Of a stretch of DNA of 16,501 nucleotides, positions 1 through 7,817 are shown piece by piece (position 1 is the stretch's first letter; every line of letters begins with the position of its first letter). The notes beneath the pieces are model-generated. The model saw only the letters and a program-made list of their open reading frames with translations. It was not told the origin of the DNA and did no database searches. The stretch spans positions 1 through 16,501 of the forward strand of contig JALRFL010000121.1 of assembly GCA_023259875.1 (NCBI GenBank). The letters run 5' to 3'. The stretch comes from Alphaproteobacteria bacterium. GTDB lineage: Bacteria > Pseudomonadota > Alphaproteobacteria > Puniceispirillales > UBA1172. Position numbers and translations under genes: made by a program.

Positions 1-227
1 TTGGTGAGCTGGAGGTCTGGGCTCTGGAAGCCGATGGTGCCGCCTACCCGCTTCAGGAAATGCTAACGGTCAAGTCTGACGATGTGACCGGACGGACAAA
101 GGTCTATGAATCCATCATCCGCGGTGATGATGACTTTGAGGCCGGTATTCCAGAGAGCTTTAATGTCTTGGTGAAAGAACTGCAATCCCTCGGCCTTGAT
201 GTCGATCTGCAGTCTTCAGAATATTAA
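1..227 (+). CDS. rpoB: RNA polymerase subunit beta, C-terminal end (partial)
   Basis: This is the 3' end of the gene for the beta subunit of RNA polymerase, which forms one pincer of the clamp and, with beta', the active centre. The reading frame is open from base 3 and gives 74 residues to a TAA at 225-227. It contains the highly conserved C-terminal stretch with GELEVWALEADGAA, LQEMLTVKSDDVTGR and FNVLVKELQSLGLDV, which anchors against the beta' N-terminus. The upstream part lies outside the window. The stop is 16 nt before the rpoC start, the usual rpoBC arrangement, so the two large subunits are very likely co-transcribed. Identification is from recognised family sequence and position; nothing looks broken. 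Confidence 0.97.
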   Translation, partial: GELEVWALEADGAAYPLQEMLTVKSDDVTGRTKVYESIIRGDDDFEAGIPESFNVLVKELQSLGLDVDLQSSEY

Positions 228-230
228 AAG

Positions 231-237
231 AGGAGAG
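231..237 (+). promoter_or_regulatory. Ribosome binding site that fixes the rpoC start
   Basis: AGGAGAG lies 6 nt before the ATG at 244. The open frame continues upstream to a TTG at 196, inside rpoB, but that codon has no such site and the homologous protein begins near MNDLMHSF, so 244 is the better start. Confidence 0.8.
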
Positions 238-243
238 ATCATT

Positions 244-3200
244 ATGAATGATTTGATGCACAGCTTTGGACAGCCGCAAAGTTCACAAAGTTTTGATAAG
301 ATCAAAATTTCAATCGCCTCTCCTGACACCATCCGGTCATGGTCGTTTGGTGAGATCAAAAAGCCTGAGACGATCAATTATCGTACCTTCAAGCCTGAGC
401 GTGACGGATTATTCTGCTCGCGTATTTTTGGCCCAGTAAGAGATTACGAATGCCTCTGTGGCAAATACAAGCGGATGAAATACCGCGGCGTGGTTTGCGA
501 AAAATGCGGCGTTGAAGTCACCTTGTCAAAGGTGCGCCGGGAACGGATGGGGCATATTGAACTGGCCTCACCAGTCGCGCATATCTGGTTTTTGAAATCC
601 TTGCCATCACGCATTGGTTTGCTAACAGATATGACCCTCAAAGACCTTGAGCGGGTTTTGTATTTTGAAAACTTTGTCGTCATTGAACCGGGGCTAACCT
701 CTTTGACCAAAGGGCAGTTGCTAAGCGAAACCGAATATTATGATGCGCTTGATGAATATGGTGACGGTAGCTTTGAGGCCGATATTGGCGCAGGTGCTAT
801 TCGCACCATCCTTGAGGCGATTGATCTCGAAGAAGAGCGTACCACAGTGCGTGAGGAATTGCGCGAAACCGGCAGTGAAGCCAAGCGGAAAAAACTGGTC
901 AAGCGGCTGAAGCTGATTGATGCGTTTCTGGCCTCGGGGTCTCGCCCTGAATGGATGATTCTTGAGGTGATCCCCGTGATCCCACCGGAATTGCGTCCTT
1001 TGGTGCCGTTGGATGGTGGCCGTTTTGCGACCTCTGATCTGAATGATCTGTATCGCCGTGTGATCAACCGTAACAACCGCCTTAAGCGGCTGATCGAATT
1101 GCGCGCACCGGATATTATTATCCGTAACGAACGCCGTATGCTTCAGGAATCCGTTGATGCCTTGTTTGACAATGGTCGTCGTGGCCGGGTCATTACCGGG
1201 GTTAACAAGCGTCCGTTGAAATCGCTTTCGGATATGCTGAAAGGTAAGCAAGGCCGTTTCCGTCAAAACCTTCTGGGTAAACGGGTTGATTATTCTGGCC
1301 GTTCTGTGATTGTGGTTGGGCCTGAATTGAAATTACACCAATGTGGTCTGCCTAAGCAGATGGCGTTGGAATTGTTTAAGCCCTTCATTTATTCCAAGCT
1401 GGAAATCTATGGTCACGCGACCACGATTAAGGCAGCAAAGCGGATGGTGGAAAAGGAACGCCCAGAGGTATGGGATATCCTTGAAGAAGTGATCCGTGAG
1501 CATCCTGTCATGCTCAACCGTGCACCGACCTTGCACCGTTTGGGAATTCAGGCTTTTGAACCTGTGCTGGTTGAAGGCAAAGCCATTCAGTTGCATCCGT
1601 TGGTCTGTACGGCCTTTAACGCGGATTTTGATGGTGACCAGATGGCGGTTCATGTGCCGCTTTCACTTGAAGCCCAGCTTGAGGCACGGGTGCTGATGAT
1701 GTCCACAAACAACATCCTTAGCCCTGCCAATGGTAAGCCAATTATTGTGCCGTCACAGGATATTATCCTTGGGCTTTATTACCTGACCATGATGCGTGAT
1801 GGGGAAAAAGGCGAAGGCATGATCTTTTCCAATCCCGGCGAGGCTCTCTTGGCCTATGATGCTGGTCATGTCAGCCTTCATGCCAAGGTAAAGGTTCGGA
1901 TACATACATGGGAAAATGATGATCGCGTCTATAAGGTGGTAGAAACGACCCCAGGGCGTGCCCAGTTGGCGAATATTCTGCCCCAGAAATCCGCTGTTCC
2001 TTTTAGCGTTGTTAATAAACTGATGACGAAAAAAGAGATCTCTAATGTGATTGACCATGTTTATCGGTATTGTGGTCAGAAAGACACCGTGATTTTCTGT
2101 GATCAGCTCATGGGAATGGGTTTCCGCAAAGCGTGTGAGGCTGGCATTTCCTTTGGTATTGATGATCTGAATACGCCTGAGGCAAAAGAAAAGTTTGTTC
2201 ATGAGTCCGAAGTGGCGGTGAAAGAGTTTGAACAGCAATATCAAGATGGTCTCATCACCCAAGGCGAGAAGTATAACAAAGTGGTCGATGTCTGGTCGCG
2301 TTGTACCGATCAGGTGGCGGATGAAATGATGAAAGTCATCTCAAACGAAGTCCAAGGCCAGCCAGTGAACTCTGTTTGGATGATGGCACATTCAGGGGCG
2401 CGTGGTTCTGCGGCCCAGATCAAACAGCTCGCAGGAATGCGTGGTCTGATGGCAAAACCATCAGGTGAGATTATTGAAACACCGATTATTTCTTCCTTTA
2501 AGGAAGGTTTGAATGTGTTGGAATACTTCAACTCAACCCACGGCGCGCGGAAAGGTCTTGCCGATACGGCGCTTAAGACTGCTAACTCCGGTTACTTGAC
2601 TCGCCGTCTGGTGGATGTGGCACAGGATTGCATCATCACCGAGGTGGATTGCGGAACAAGCAATGGTCTGACCATTCGTCCGGTTGTCAATGATGGTGAG
2701 GTTGTGGATTCCCTAGGTGAGCGTGTGCTTGGCCGAACGGCGGCTGAGGATATCCGTGCGCTTAGCGATGATAGCGTCATTGTTGAGGCTGGCCGAATCA
2801 TCACCGAAGAAGATGTGGAAAAGATTGAAGCCGAAGGCGTTGATGTTGCCTTGATCCGTTCGGTTCTGACTTGTGAAACCAAGACAGGCGTATGTGGAGC
2901 ATGTTATGGGCGTGACCTAGCGCGAGGGACTTCGGTTAATATTGGTGAAGCGGTTGGCGTCATTGCCGCCCAATCCATCGGTGAGCCAGGAACCCAGCTG
3001 ACCATGCGGACTTTCCATATTGGCGGTGCCGCCCAGCGTGGGGCAGAACAATCCAGCATTGAGGCTGTGATTGACGGCACAGTGAAATTGCAGGAAGCCA
3101 ATCTGGTTGAAGTCGGAAAAGGCCAGCATATCGTCATGAACCGCCATACCCAGCTTCTGTTGTTGGATGGGCAAGGGCGTGAGCGTTCCAACTATCGCTT

Positions 3201-4455
3201 GACCTATGGTGCTAAACTGATGGTCAAAGATGGTGATAAGGTACAAGCAGGCCAGAAAATGGTCGAATGGGACCCATATACCCTGCCGATCATTAGCGAA
3301 GTGACAGGCGTTGTTGATTATGTCGATTTGGTTGATGGGGTGTCCATGCGTGAAGTCACGGATGAAGCCACAGGCATTACCAATCGTGAGGTCATTGACT
3401 GGAAATCTCAGACAAAAGGCAAAGATTTGCGCCCTCGTTTGACCATGCGTGATGAGGCTGGTGATGTGATTATTCTGCCAAATGGGCAGGAAGCGCGTTA
3501 TTTCCTCTCTGTCAGCTCGATTCTGTCGGTTGAAAGCGGAACAACGGTTAAGGCTGGTGATGTGCTGGCACGGATACCGCGTGAATCCTCAAAGACCCGG
3601 GATATCACTGGTGGTCTGCCACGGGTGGCGGAACTGTTTGAGGCCAGAATGCCTAAAGATTTCGCCATTATCAGTGAAATTGATGGCCGCGTGGAGTTTG
3701 GTGCTGACTATAAGACCAAGCGCCGGATTCGTGTCGTGCCTGTGGATGAAAGCCAAGATGCCGCCGAATACATGATCCCGAAAGGTAAGCTGTTGGCTGT
3801 CCAAGAAGGGGATATGGTTCGTCGCGGTGATCTGTTGCTAGATGGTAGCCCAGTTCCACATGATATCTTGAATATCCTTGGGGTTGAGGCCTTGGCAGAA
3901 TATCTGGTGAATGAAATTCAAGATGTGTATCGCCTGCAAGGGGTGAAAATCAACGACAAGCATATTGAGGTGATTGTTCGCCAAATGCTGCAAAAAGTTG
4001 AGGTCACCAGCGCAGGGGGAACCACTTTGCTGAACGGGGAACAGGTTGATCGGGATGAGTTTAACGAAGCAAACGCTGTTGCTCGTGCCGAAGGGGTGGA
4101 AGAAGCCACAGGGCATCCTGTTCTTCTTGGTATCACCAAAGCATCCTTGCAGACGCGTTCCTTCATTTCCGCGGCGTCATTCCAAGAAACCACTCGTGTG
4201 CTGACGGAAGCGGCGGTATCAGGTAAAGAAGATACCCTTAACGGCCTGAAAGAAAATGTCATTGTGGGGCGTTTGATTCCTGCTGGCACAGGTAGCATTA
4301 TGTCAAAACTGCGCTCGGTGGCTTACAGCCGCGATAAGCAGATTGAAAGGGAAAACCGCGAAGAACGTGACCGTTTAGCCGCAGAACAGGCCGCTTCTGA
4401 TGCCCAAGCGCAGATCGAAGCGGCAGCAGATGCGGTTTCTGAGGCATCAGAATAA
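244..4455 (+). CDS. rpoC: RNA polymerase subunit beta'
   Basis: This encodes the beta' subunit of RNA polymerase, 1403 residues, close to the 1407 of E. coli. The N-terminal zinc site is visible as Cys70, Cys72, Cys85 and Cys88. The catalytic NADFDGD motif is at residues 459-465, with magnesium-binding Asp461, Asp463 and Asp465. The second zinc site is Cys803, Cys877, Cys884 and Cys887. The trigger loop MRTFH ends at His925. After it comes a long region, roughly 930-1115, matching the sandwich-barrel insertion of proteobacterial beta', before conserved TRDITGGLPRV at 1118. The C-terminus is an Ala/Glu-rich tail after the LRSVAYSR element. The gene follows rpoB by 16 nt and is preceded by a good ribosome binding site. 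All key residues are present; no frameshift or truncation is seen. Confidence 0.98.
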   Translation: MNDLMHSFGQPQSSQSFDKIKISIASPDTIRSWSFGEIKKPETINYRTFKPERDGLFCSRIFGPVRDYECLCGKYKRMKYRGVVCEKCGVEVTLSKVRRERMGHIELASPVAHIWFLKSLPSRIGLLTDMTLKDLERVLYFENFVVIEPGLTSLTKGQLLSETEYYDALDEYGDGSFEADIGAGAIRTILEAIDLEEERTTVREELRETGSEAKRKKLVKRLKLIDAFLASGSRPEWMILEVIPVIPPELRPLVPLDGGRFATSDLNDLYRRVINRNNRLKRLIELRAPDIIIRNERRMLQESVDALFDNGRRGRVITGVNKRPLKSLSDMLKGKQGRFRQNLLGKRVDYSGRSVIVVGPELKLHQCGLPKQMALELFKPFIYSKLEIYGHATTIKAAKRMVEKERPEVWDILEEVIREHPVMLNRAPTLHRLGIQAFEPVLVEGKAIQLHPLVCTAFNADFDGDQMAVHVPLSLEAQLEARVLMMSTNNILSPANGKPIIVPSQDIILGLYYLTMMRDGEKGEGMIFSNPGEALLAYDAGHVSLHAKVKVRIHTWENDDRVYKVVETTPGRAQLANILPQKSAVPFSVVNKLMTKKEISNVIDHVYRYCGQKDTVIFCDQLMGMGFRKACEAGISFGIDDLNTPEAKEKFVHESEVAVKEFEQQYQDGLITQGEKYNKVVDVWSRCTDQVADEMMKVISNEVQGQPVNSVWMMAHSGARGSAAQIKQLAGMRGLMAKPSGEIIETPIISSFKEGLNVLEYFNSTHGARKGLADTALKTANSGYLTRRLVDVAQDCIITEVDCGTSNGLTIRPVVNDGEVVDSLGERVLGRTAAEDIRALSDDSVIVEAGRIITEEDVEKIEAEGVDVALIRSVLTCETKTGVCGACYGRDLARGTSVNIGEAVGVIAAQSIGEPGTQLTMRTFHIGGAAQRGAEQSSIEAVIDGTVKLQEANLVEVGKGQHIVMNRHTQLLLLDGQGRERSNYRLTYGAKLMVKDGDKVQAGQKMVEWDPYTLPIISEVTGVVDYVDLVDGVSMREVTDEATGITNREVIDWKSQTKGKDLRPRLTMRDEAGDVIILPNGQEARYFLSVSSILSVESGTTVKAGDVLARIPRESSKTRDITGGLPRVAELFEARMPKDFAIISEIDGRVEFGADYKTKRRIRVVPVDESQDAAEYMIPKGKLLAVQEGDMVRRGDLLLDGSPVPHDILNILGVEALAEYLVNEIQDVYRLQGVKINDKHIEVIVRQMLQKVEVTSAGGTTLLNGEQVDRDEFNEANAVARAEGVEEATGHPVLLGITKASLQTRSFISAASFQETTRVLTEAAVSGKEDTLNGLKENVIVGRLIPAGTGSIMSKLRSVAYSRDKQIERENREERDRLAAEQAASDAQAQIEAAADAVSEASE

Positions 4456-4483
4456 GGCATTTCCTAGGGTTAACACATGATAT

Positions 4484-4522
4484 TGGGAACAGGGTGACCT
4501 GTTCCCATGGTCAAAATGACCA
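4484..4522 (+). terminator. Tandem hairpins after rpoC, possible terminator or 3'-end structure
   Basis: Two perfect inverted repeats lie end to end. The first has a 10-bp stem, TGGGAACAGG at 4484-4493 and CCTGTTCCCA at 4498-4507, closed by a GTGA tetraloop of GNRA type. The second has a 6-bp stem, TGGTCA at 4508-4513 and TGACCA at 4517-4522, with an AAA loop. What follows on the + strand is A-rich rather than T-rich, so this lacks the U tract of a classical intrinsic terminator. It could instead be an RNA-stabilising or processing element at the end of rpoC. Confidence 0.4.
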
Positions 4523-4559
4523 AAAAGCATAAAATTTATGAAAAAAGTAAATATTCCAC

Positions 4560-4588
4560 TTGACCTATTGGCGTGGAAATCTTATTTT
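4560..4588 (+). promoter_or_regulatory. Candidate sigma-70-type promoter for the str operon
   Basis: TTGACC at 4560-4565 (5 of 6 to the -35 consensus) is separated by 17 nt from TATTTT at 4583-4588 (4 of 6 to the -10 consensus). It sits just after the post-rpoC hairpins and an A-rich stretch, a sensible place for the str promoter, and would give an rpsL leader of roughly 185 nt. Alphaproteobacterial promoters are often degenerate, so this is a candidate only. Confidence 0.35.
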
Positions 4589-4779
4589 CCGCCCACTTCA
4601 AGGGCTCTTGTCGTGTAAATATTACAAACGCATTGGCTGAAATCTTGGGGTGAAGTCGTCGAGTATGCTTCATGTACACTCGGCCATCCTGTCATAGGGA
4701 TGTATTACGATAACTTTTTAACGTGCAAGCTGGCAGGCTTTAATTATGCTCTGCTATGCTGTGATGGAAAGCATCTGGT

Positions 4780-5151
4780 ATGCCAACGATTAACCAGCTT
4801 ATTCGCCATGGTCGTCAAAGACCTGTGAGTCGGAACAAGGTACCTGCAATGGAAGCTTGTCCGCAAAAACGCGGGGTATGCACTCGCGTCTACACAACAA
4901 CCCCGAAAAAGCCGAACTCAGCTTTGCGTAAGGTGGCTCGTGTCCGTCTCAGCAATGGCTTTGAGGTTACTAGCTATATTCCGGGTGAAGGCCATAACCT
5001 TCAAGAGCACTCAGTTGTGATGATCCGGGGTGGTCGCGTGAAAGACCTTCCTGGTGTTCGTTATCATATTATTCGCGGCACGCTGGATACTCAGGGCGTG
5101 GCCAAACGCAAGCAGCGTCGTTCTAAATACGGCGCAAAACGTCCGAAATAG
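4780..5151 (+). CDS. rpsL: Small ribosomal subunit protein uS12
   Basis: S12 sits at the decoding centre of the 30S subunit and helps control accuracy. The 123-residue protein matches the family throughout, starting with MPTINQLIR and containing TTTPKKPNSALRK and GGRVKDLPGVRYH. The residues whose mutation commonly gives streptomycin resistance, Lys43 and Lys88, are both wild type, and Asp89, the methylthiolation position, is present. The start is chosen because MPTINQL is the normal N-terminus; the ribosome binding site is poor (GGA at 4766-4768, 11 nt upstream), so initiation may depend on leader structure or coupling. It opens the str operon and is followed by rpsG after only 9 nt. Confidence 0.98.
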   Translation: MPTINQLIRHGRQRPVSRNKVPAMEACPQKRGVCTRVYTTTPKKPNSALRKVARVRLSNGFEVTSYIPGEGHNLQEHSVVMIRGGRVKDLPGVRYHIIRGTLDTQGVAKRKQRRSKYGAKRPK

Positions 5152-5160
5152 GTTCATATC

Positions 5161-5631
5161 ATGTCACGTCGCCATAGAGCCGAAAAACGCCAGCCCATGC
5201 CTGATCCTAAATTTGGTGATGTGGTGGTATCCAAATTCATGTCCTGCCTGATGTATGATGGCAAGCGCTCAGTTGCTGAGCGCATTGTTTATGGTGCGTT
5301 TGAAAAAATCCAAGAACGCACAGGCATGGAACCCGTCAAAGTGTTCCATGATGCGATTGAAAATGTGCGCCCAAACCTTGAGGTGCGTTCTCGCCGTGTT
5401 GGTGGTGCAACCTATCAGGTTCCGGTTGAGGTGCGTTCTACTCGCGCTCAGGCACTGGCTATTCGTTGGTTGATCGATTCTTCGCGTAAGCGTGGTGAGA
5501 ACACCATGACTGACCGTTTAAGCGGTGAACTGCTTGATGCCATGAATAATCGTGGCGCTGCTGTTAAGAAAAGAGAAGACACGCATAAAATGGCAGAAGC
5601 CAACCGCGCCTTCTCACATTATCGCTGGTAA
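5161..5631 (+). CDS. rpsG: Small ribosomal subunit protein uS7
   Basis: S7 is a primary binder of the 3' major domain of 16S rRNA that nucleates assembly of the 30S head. The protein is 156 residues, the normal bacterial length. It starts MSRRHRAEKR and ends with the conserved REDTHKMAEANRAFSHYRW. The start lies 9 nt after the rpsL stop with no clear Shine-Dalgarno sequence, which suggests reinitiation or coupling to rpsL translation. In E. coli S7 represses its operon by binding a roughly 100-nt rpsL-rpsG spacer; that spacer does not exist here. The gene is followed by fusA after 20 nt. Confidence 0.98.
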   Translation: MSRRHRAEKRQPMPDPKFGDVVVSKFMSCLMYDGKRSVAERIVYGAFEKIQERTGMEPVKVFHDAIENVRPNLEVRSRRVGGATYQVPVEVRSTRAQALAIRWLIDSSRKRGENTMTDRLSGELLDAMNNRGAAVKKREDTHKMAEANRAFSHYRW

Positions 5632-5651
5632 ATTACAGGGAATCATTCGTT

Positions 5652-7790
5652 ATGGCTCGTGCTTATCCTCTCACTCGCTATCGTAATTTTGGTATTATGG
5701 CCCATATTGATGCGGGCAAGACCACCACAACAGAGCGTATTCTTTATTACACAGGCCGGTCACACAAGATCGGTGAAGTTCATGATGGTAACGCCACCAT
5801 GGATTGGATGGAACAAGAACAAGAACGCGGAATTACCATTACCTCAGCAGCAACAACCTGTATGTGGTTCCGCACCGAAGATGGCAAAAACCCATCTGGT
5901 GAGCATGGTGACGATGCCGAAGAGGCCAAGTTTCGCTTTAACATCATTGACACCCCTGGTCACGTGGACTTTACCATTGAAGTTGAACGTTCGCTTGCTG
6001 TGCTTGATGGCGCGGTTTGTGTGCTTGATGCCAACGCTGGTGTTGAGCCGCAAACAGAAACCGTATGGCGTCAGGCAGACCGTTATAAAGTTCCGCGGAT
6101 CGTTTTCGTTAACAAAATGGATAAGATTGGCGCGGATTTCTATAACTGCGTGCATATGATCAAAGATCGCACTGGTGCTATTCCTCTTCCTGTTCAGATT
6201 CCTGTTGGGGCTGAAACCGATTTCATCGGCCATGTTGACCTTGTCACCATGAAAGAGTGGATTTGGAAGGGTGAAGACCTCGGCGCTTCATGGGTGATCC
6301 AAGATATTCGCGATGATCTGAAGCAAAAAGCTCAAGAAATGCGCGAAGCTATGATTGAGATCGCTGTTGAACAAGACGATGACGCAATGGAAGCGTTTTT
6401 AGAAGGCAATGAGCCTGATGTTGATACTTTGCGCCAATTGATCCGCAAAGGCACATTGTCCATGTCATTTGTTCCTGTGCTTTGTGGCTCGGCTTTCAAA
6501 AACAAAGGGGTTCAGCCTATGCTGAACGCTGTGATTGACTTCTTGCCGGGTCCATTGGATGTGCCTGCTTATGTTGGCTTTAAGCCGGGTGACGAAGAAG
6601 AAACTCGTAACATTGAACGCCGCGCCAACGACTCAGAGCCGTTTTCAGGTCTTGCGTTTAAAATCATGAACGACCCTTTTGTGGGCTCTCTGACCTTTGT
6701 TCGTATTTATTCTGGCAAAATGGCGAAGGGCGACAACCTGCTGAACTCTACAAAAGGCAAGCGTGAGCGCATTGGCCGGATGATGATGATGCATTCGAAT
6801 AACCGCGAAGAAATTGAAGAGGCCTTTGCTGGTGACATTGTGGCTTTGGCTGGGATGAAAGAAACCACCACAGGTGACACGCTTTGTGACAACGCCAATC
6901 CTGTTGTTCTGGAAACTATGACTTTCCCAGAACCTGTGATTGAAATTGCTATTGAGCCTGCGTCAAAGAACGATCAGGAAAAAATGTCCGCCGGTCTTCA
7001 GCGGCTGGCCGCAGAAGACCCCTCTTTCCGGGTTTCCACGGATGAAGAATCCGGTCAGACCATCATGAAGGGCATGGGCGAGTTGCATTTGGATATTTTG
7101 GTGGATCGTCTCAAGCGCGAGTTTAAGGTTAGCGCGAATATCGGTGCCCCACAAGTGGCTTACCGTGAGACCATCACAAAAGAAATCGAAGTGGATTATA
7201 CCCACAAGAAGCAGTCTGGTGGTTCAGGCCAGTTTGCCCGCATCAAGATGATTTTCCGTCCACTTAGTGAAGGTGGCTATAACTTTACCAATAAGGTTGT
7301 TGGCGGCTCTGTTCCAAAAGAATATATCCCCGGCGTGGAAAAAGGCTTGATGTCCGCAAAGGATACTGGCGTTATCGCTGGCTTCCCTGTGATTGATTTT
7401 GAAGTCGAATTGATTGACGGTGCCAGCCATGATGTTGACTCATCTGTTCTGGCCTTTGAAATTGCCGCCCGTGCAGCCTTCCGTGAAGCAATGGGTAAAG
7501 CGGCGCCACGCTTGCTTGAACCTGTTATGAAGGTTGAGGTTATCACCCCTGAAGAATACATGGGTGACATTATTGGTGATCTCAACAGTCGCCGCGGTAA
7601 TGTTGGTGGTATGGATCAGCGCGCGAATGCCCGTGTGATTTCTGCCATGGTGCCTCTGGCCAATATGTTTGGCTATGTTAACACGTTGCGTTCCATGTCT
7701 CAGGGCCGGGCGCAATACAGCATGCAATTTGACCATTACGAACAAGTACCACAAGCGGTTGCGGACGAAGTTCGTAGCAAAATGGCTTAA
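5652..7790 (+). CDS. fusA: Elongation factor G
   Basis: EF-G is the GTPase that drives translocation on the ribosome and, with ribosome recycling factor, subunit splitting. The 712-residue protein shows the GTP-binding motifs AHIDAGKT (17-24), DTPGH (100-104) and NKMD (154-157), followed by the later domains with PASKNDQEKMSAGLQRLAAEDP and a C-terminus with QYSMQFDHYEQVPQ, typical of alphaproteobacteria. Between the switch I region and DTPGH the segment at about residues 73-96 is roughly 12 residues longer than in E. coli and is acidic and polar. AGGGAA at 5637-5642 precedes the ATG by 9 nt. The gene lies between rpsG and tuf as in a standard str operon and looks intact. The mitochondrial-type or second EF-G paralogue is less likely given the position. 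Confidence 0.98.
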   Translation: MARAYPLTRYRNFGIMAHIDAGKTTTTERILYYTGRSHKIGEVHDGNATMDWMEQEQERGITITSAATTCMWFRTEDGKNPSGEHGDDAEEAKFRFNIIDTPGHVDFTIEVERSLAVLDGAVCVLDANAGVEPQTETVWRQADRYKVPRIVFVNKMDKIGADFYNCVHMIKDRTGAIPLPVQIPVGAETDFIGHVDLVTMKEWIWKGEDLGASWVIQDIRDDLKQKAQEMREAMIEIAVEQDDDAMEAFLEGNEPDVDTLRQLIRKGTLSMSFVPVLCGSAFKNKGVQPMLNAVIDFLPGPLDVPAYVGFKPGDEEETRNIERRANDSEPFSGLAFKIMNDPFVGSLTFVRIYSGKMAKGDNLLNSTKGKRERIGRMMMMHSNNREEIEEAFAGDIVALAGMKETTTGDTLCDNANPVVLETMTFPEPVIEIAIEPASKNDQEKMSAGLQRLAAEDPSFRVSTDEESGQTIMKGMGELHLDILVDRLKREFKVSANIGAPQVAYRETITKEIEVDYTHKKQSGGSGQFARIKMIFRPLSEGGYNFTNKVVGGSVPKEYIPGVEKGLMSAKDTGVIAGFPVIDFEVELIDGASHDVDSSVLAFEIAARAAFREAMGKAAPRLLEPVMKVEVITPEEYMGDIIGDLNSRRGNVGGMDQRANARVISAMVPLANMFGYVNTLRSMSQGRAQYSMQFDHYEQVPQAVADEVRSKMA

Positions 7791-7804
7791 CCAAGAAACT
7801 CGTT

Positions 7805-7810
7805 AAGGAG
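7805..7810 (+). promoter_or_regulatory. Ribosome binding site that selects the tuf start
   Basis: AAGGAG lies 7 nt before the ATG at 7818 but only 4 nt before the ATG at 7815. Spacing and the family N-terminus MAKEKF favour 7818. Confidence 0.75.
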
Positions 7811-7817
7811 AACAATG

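Larger units (their letters stand above)
4456..4779 (+). other. Intergenic and leader region between rpoC and rpsL
   Basis: This is the only long gap in the window. It holds two adjacent perfect hairpins (4484-4507 and 4508-4522), an AT-rich stretch at about 4523-4557, a candidate promoter (4560-4588) and then about 190 nt of untranslated sequence up to rpsL. TATGCT occurs three times (4664, 4745, 4755). Small open frames are present (4507-4563 and 4746-4793), but neither has a convincing ribosome binding site. I see no tRNA or recognisable RNA family. The likely role is the boundary between the rpoBC transcript and the str operon, with a structured 5' leader for rpsL. Confidence 0.6.

Noticed and set aside
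196..243. Extended RpoC N-terminus from a TTG at 196
   Set aside because: The extension lies within rpoB coding sequence and lacks a ribosome binding site, while the ATG at 244 has a good one.
721..1266. Long minus-strand open frames inside rpoC, also at 1753-2262 and 3918-4298
   Set aside because: They lie opposite conserved RpoC coding sequence, have no recognisable protein features or ribosome binding sites, and look like shadow frames.
4507..4563. An 18-codon lysine-rich frame (MVKMTKKHKIYEKSKYST) after rpoC
   Set aside because: It has no ribosome binding site, starts within the hairpin pair, and its lysines reflect an A-rich stretch.
4661..4681. Imperfect dyad GAGTATGC...GTACACTC as a possible operator
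   Set aside because: It has internal mismatches and a G-T pair and there is no regulator nearby to support it.
4664..4760. Three copies of TATGCT (4664, 4745, 4755) that resemble -10 boxes
   Set aside because: None has a suitable -35 element at 16-18 nt, and a 6-base repeat is easily found by chance.
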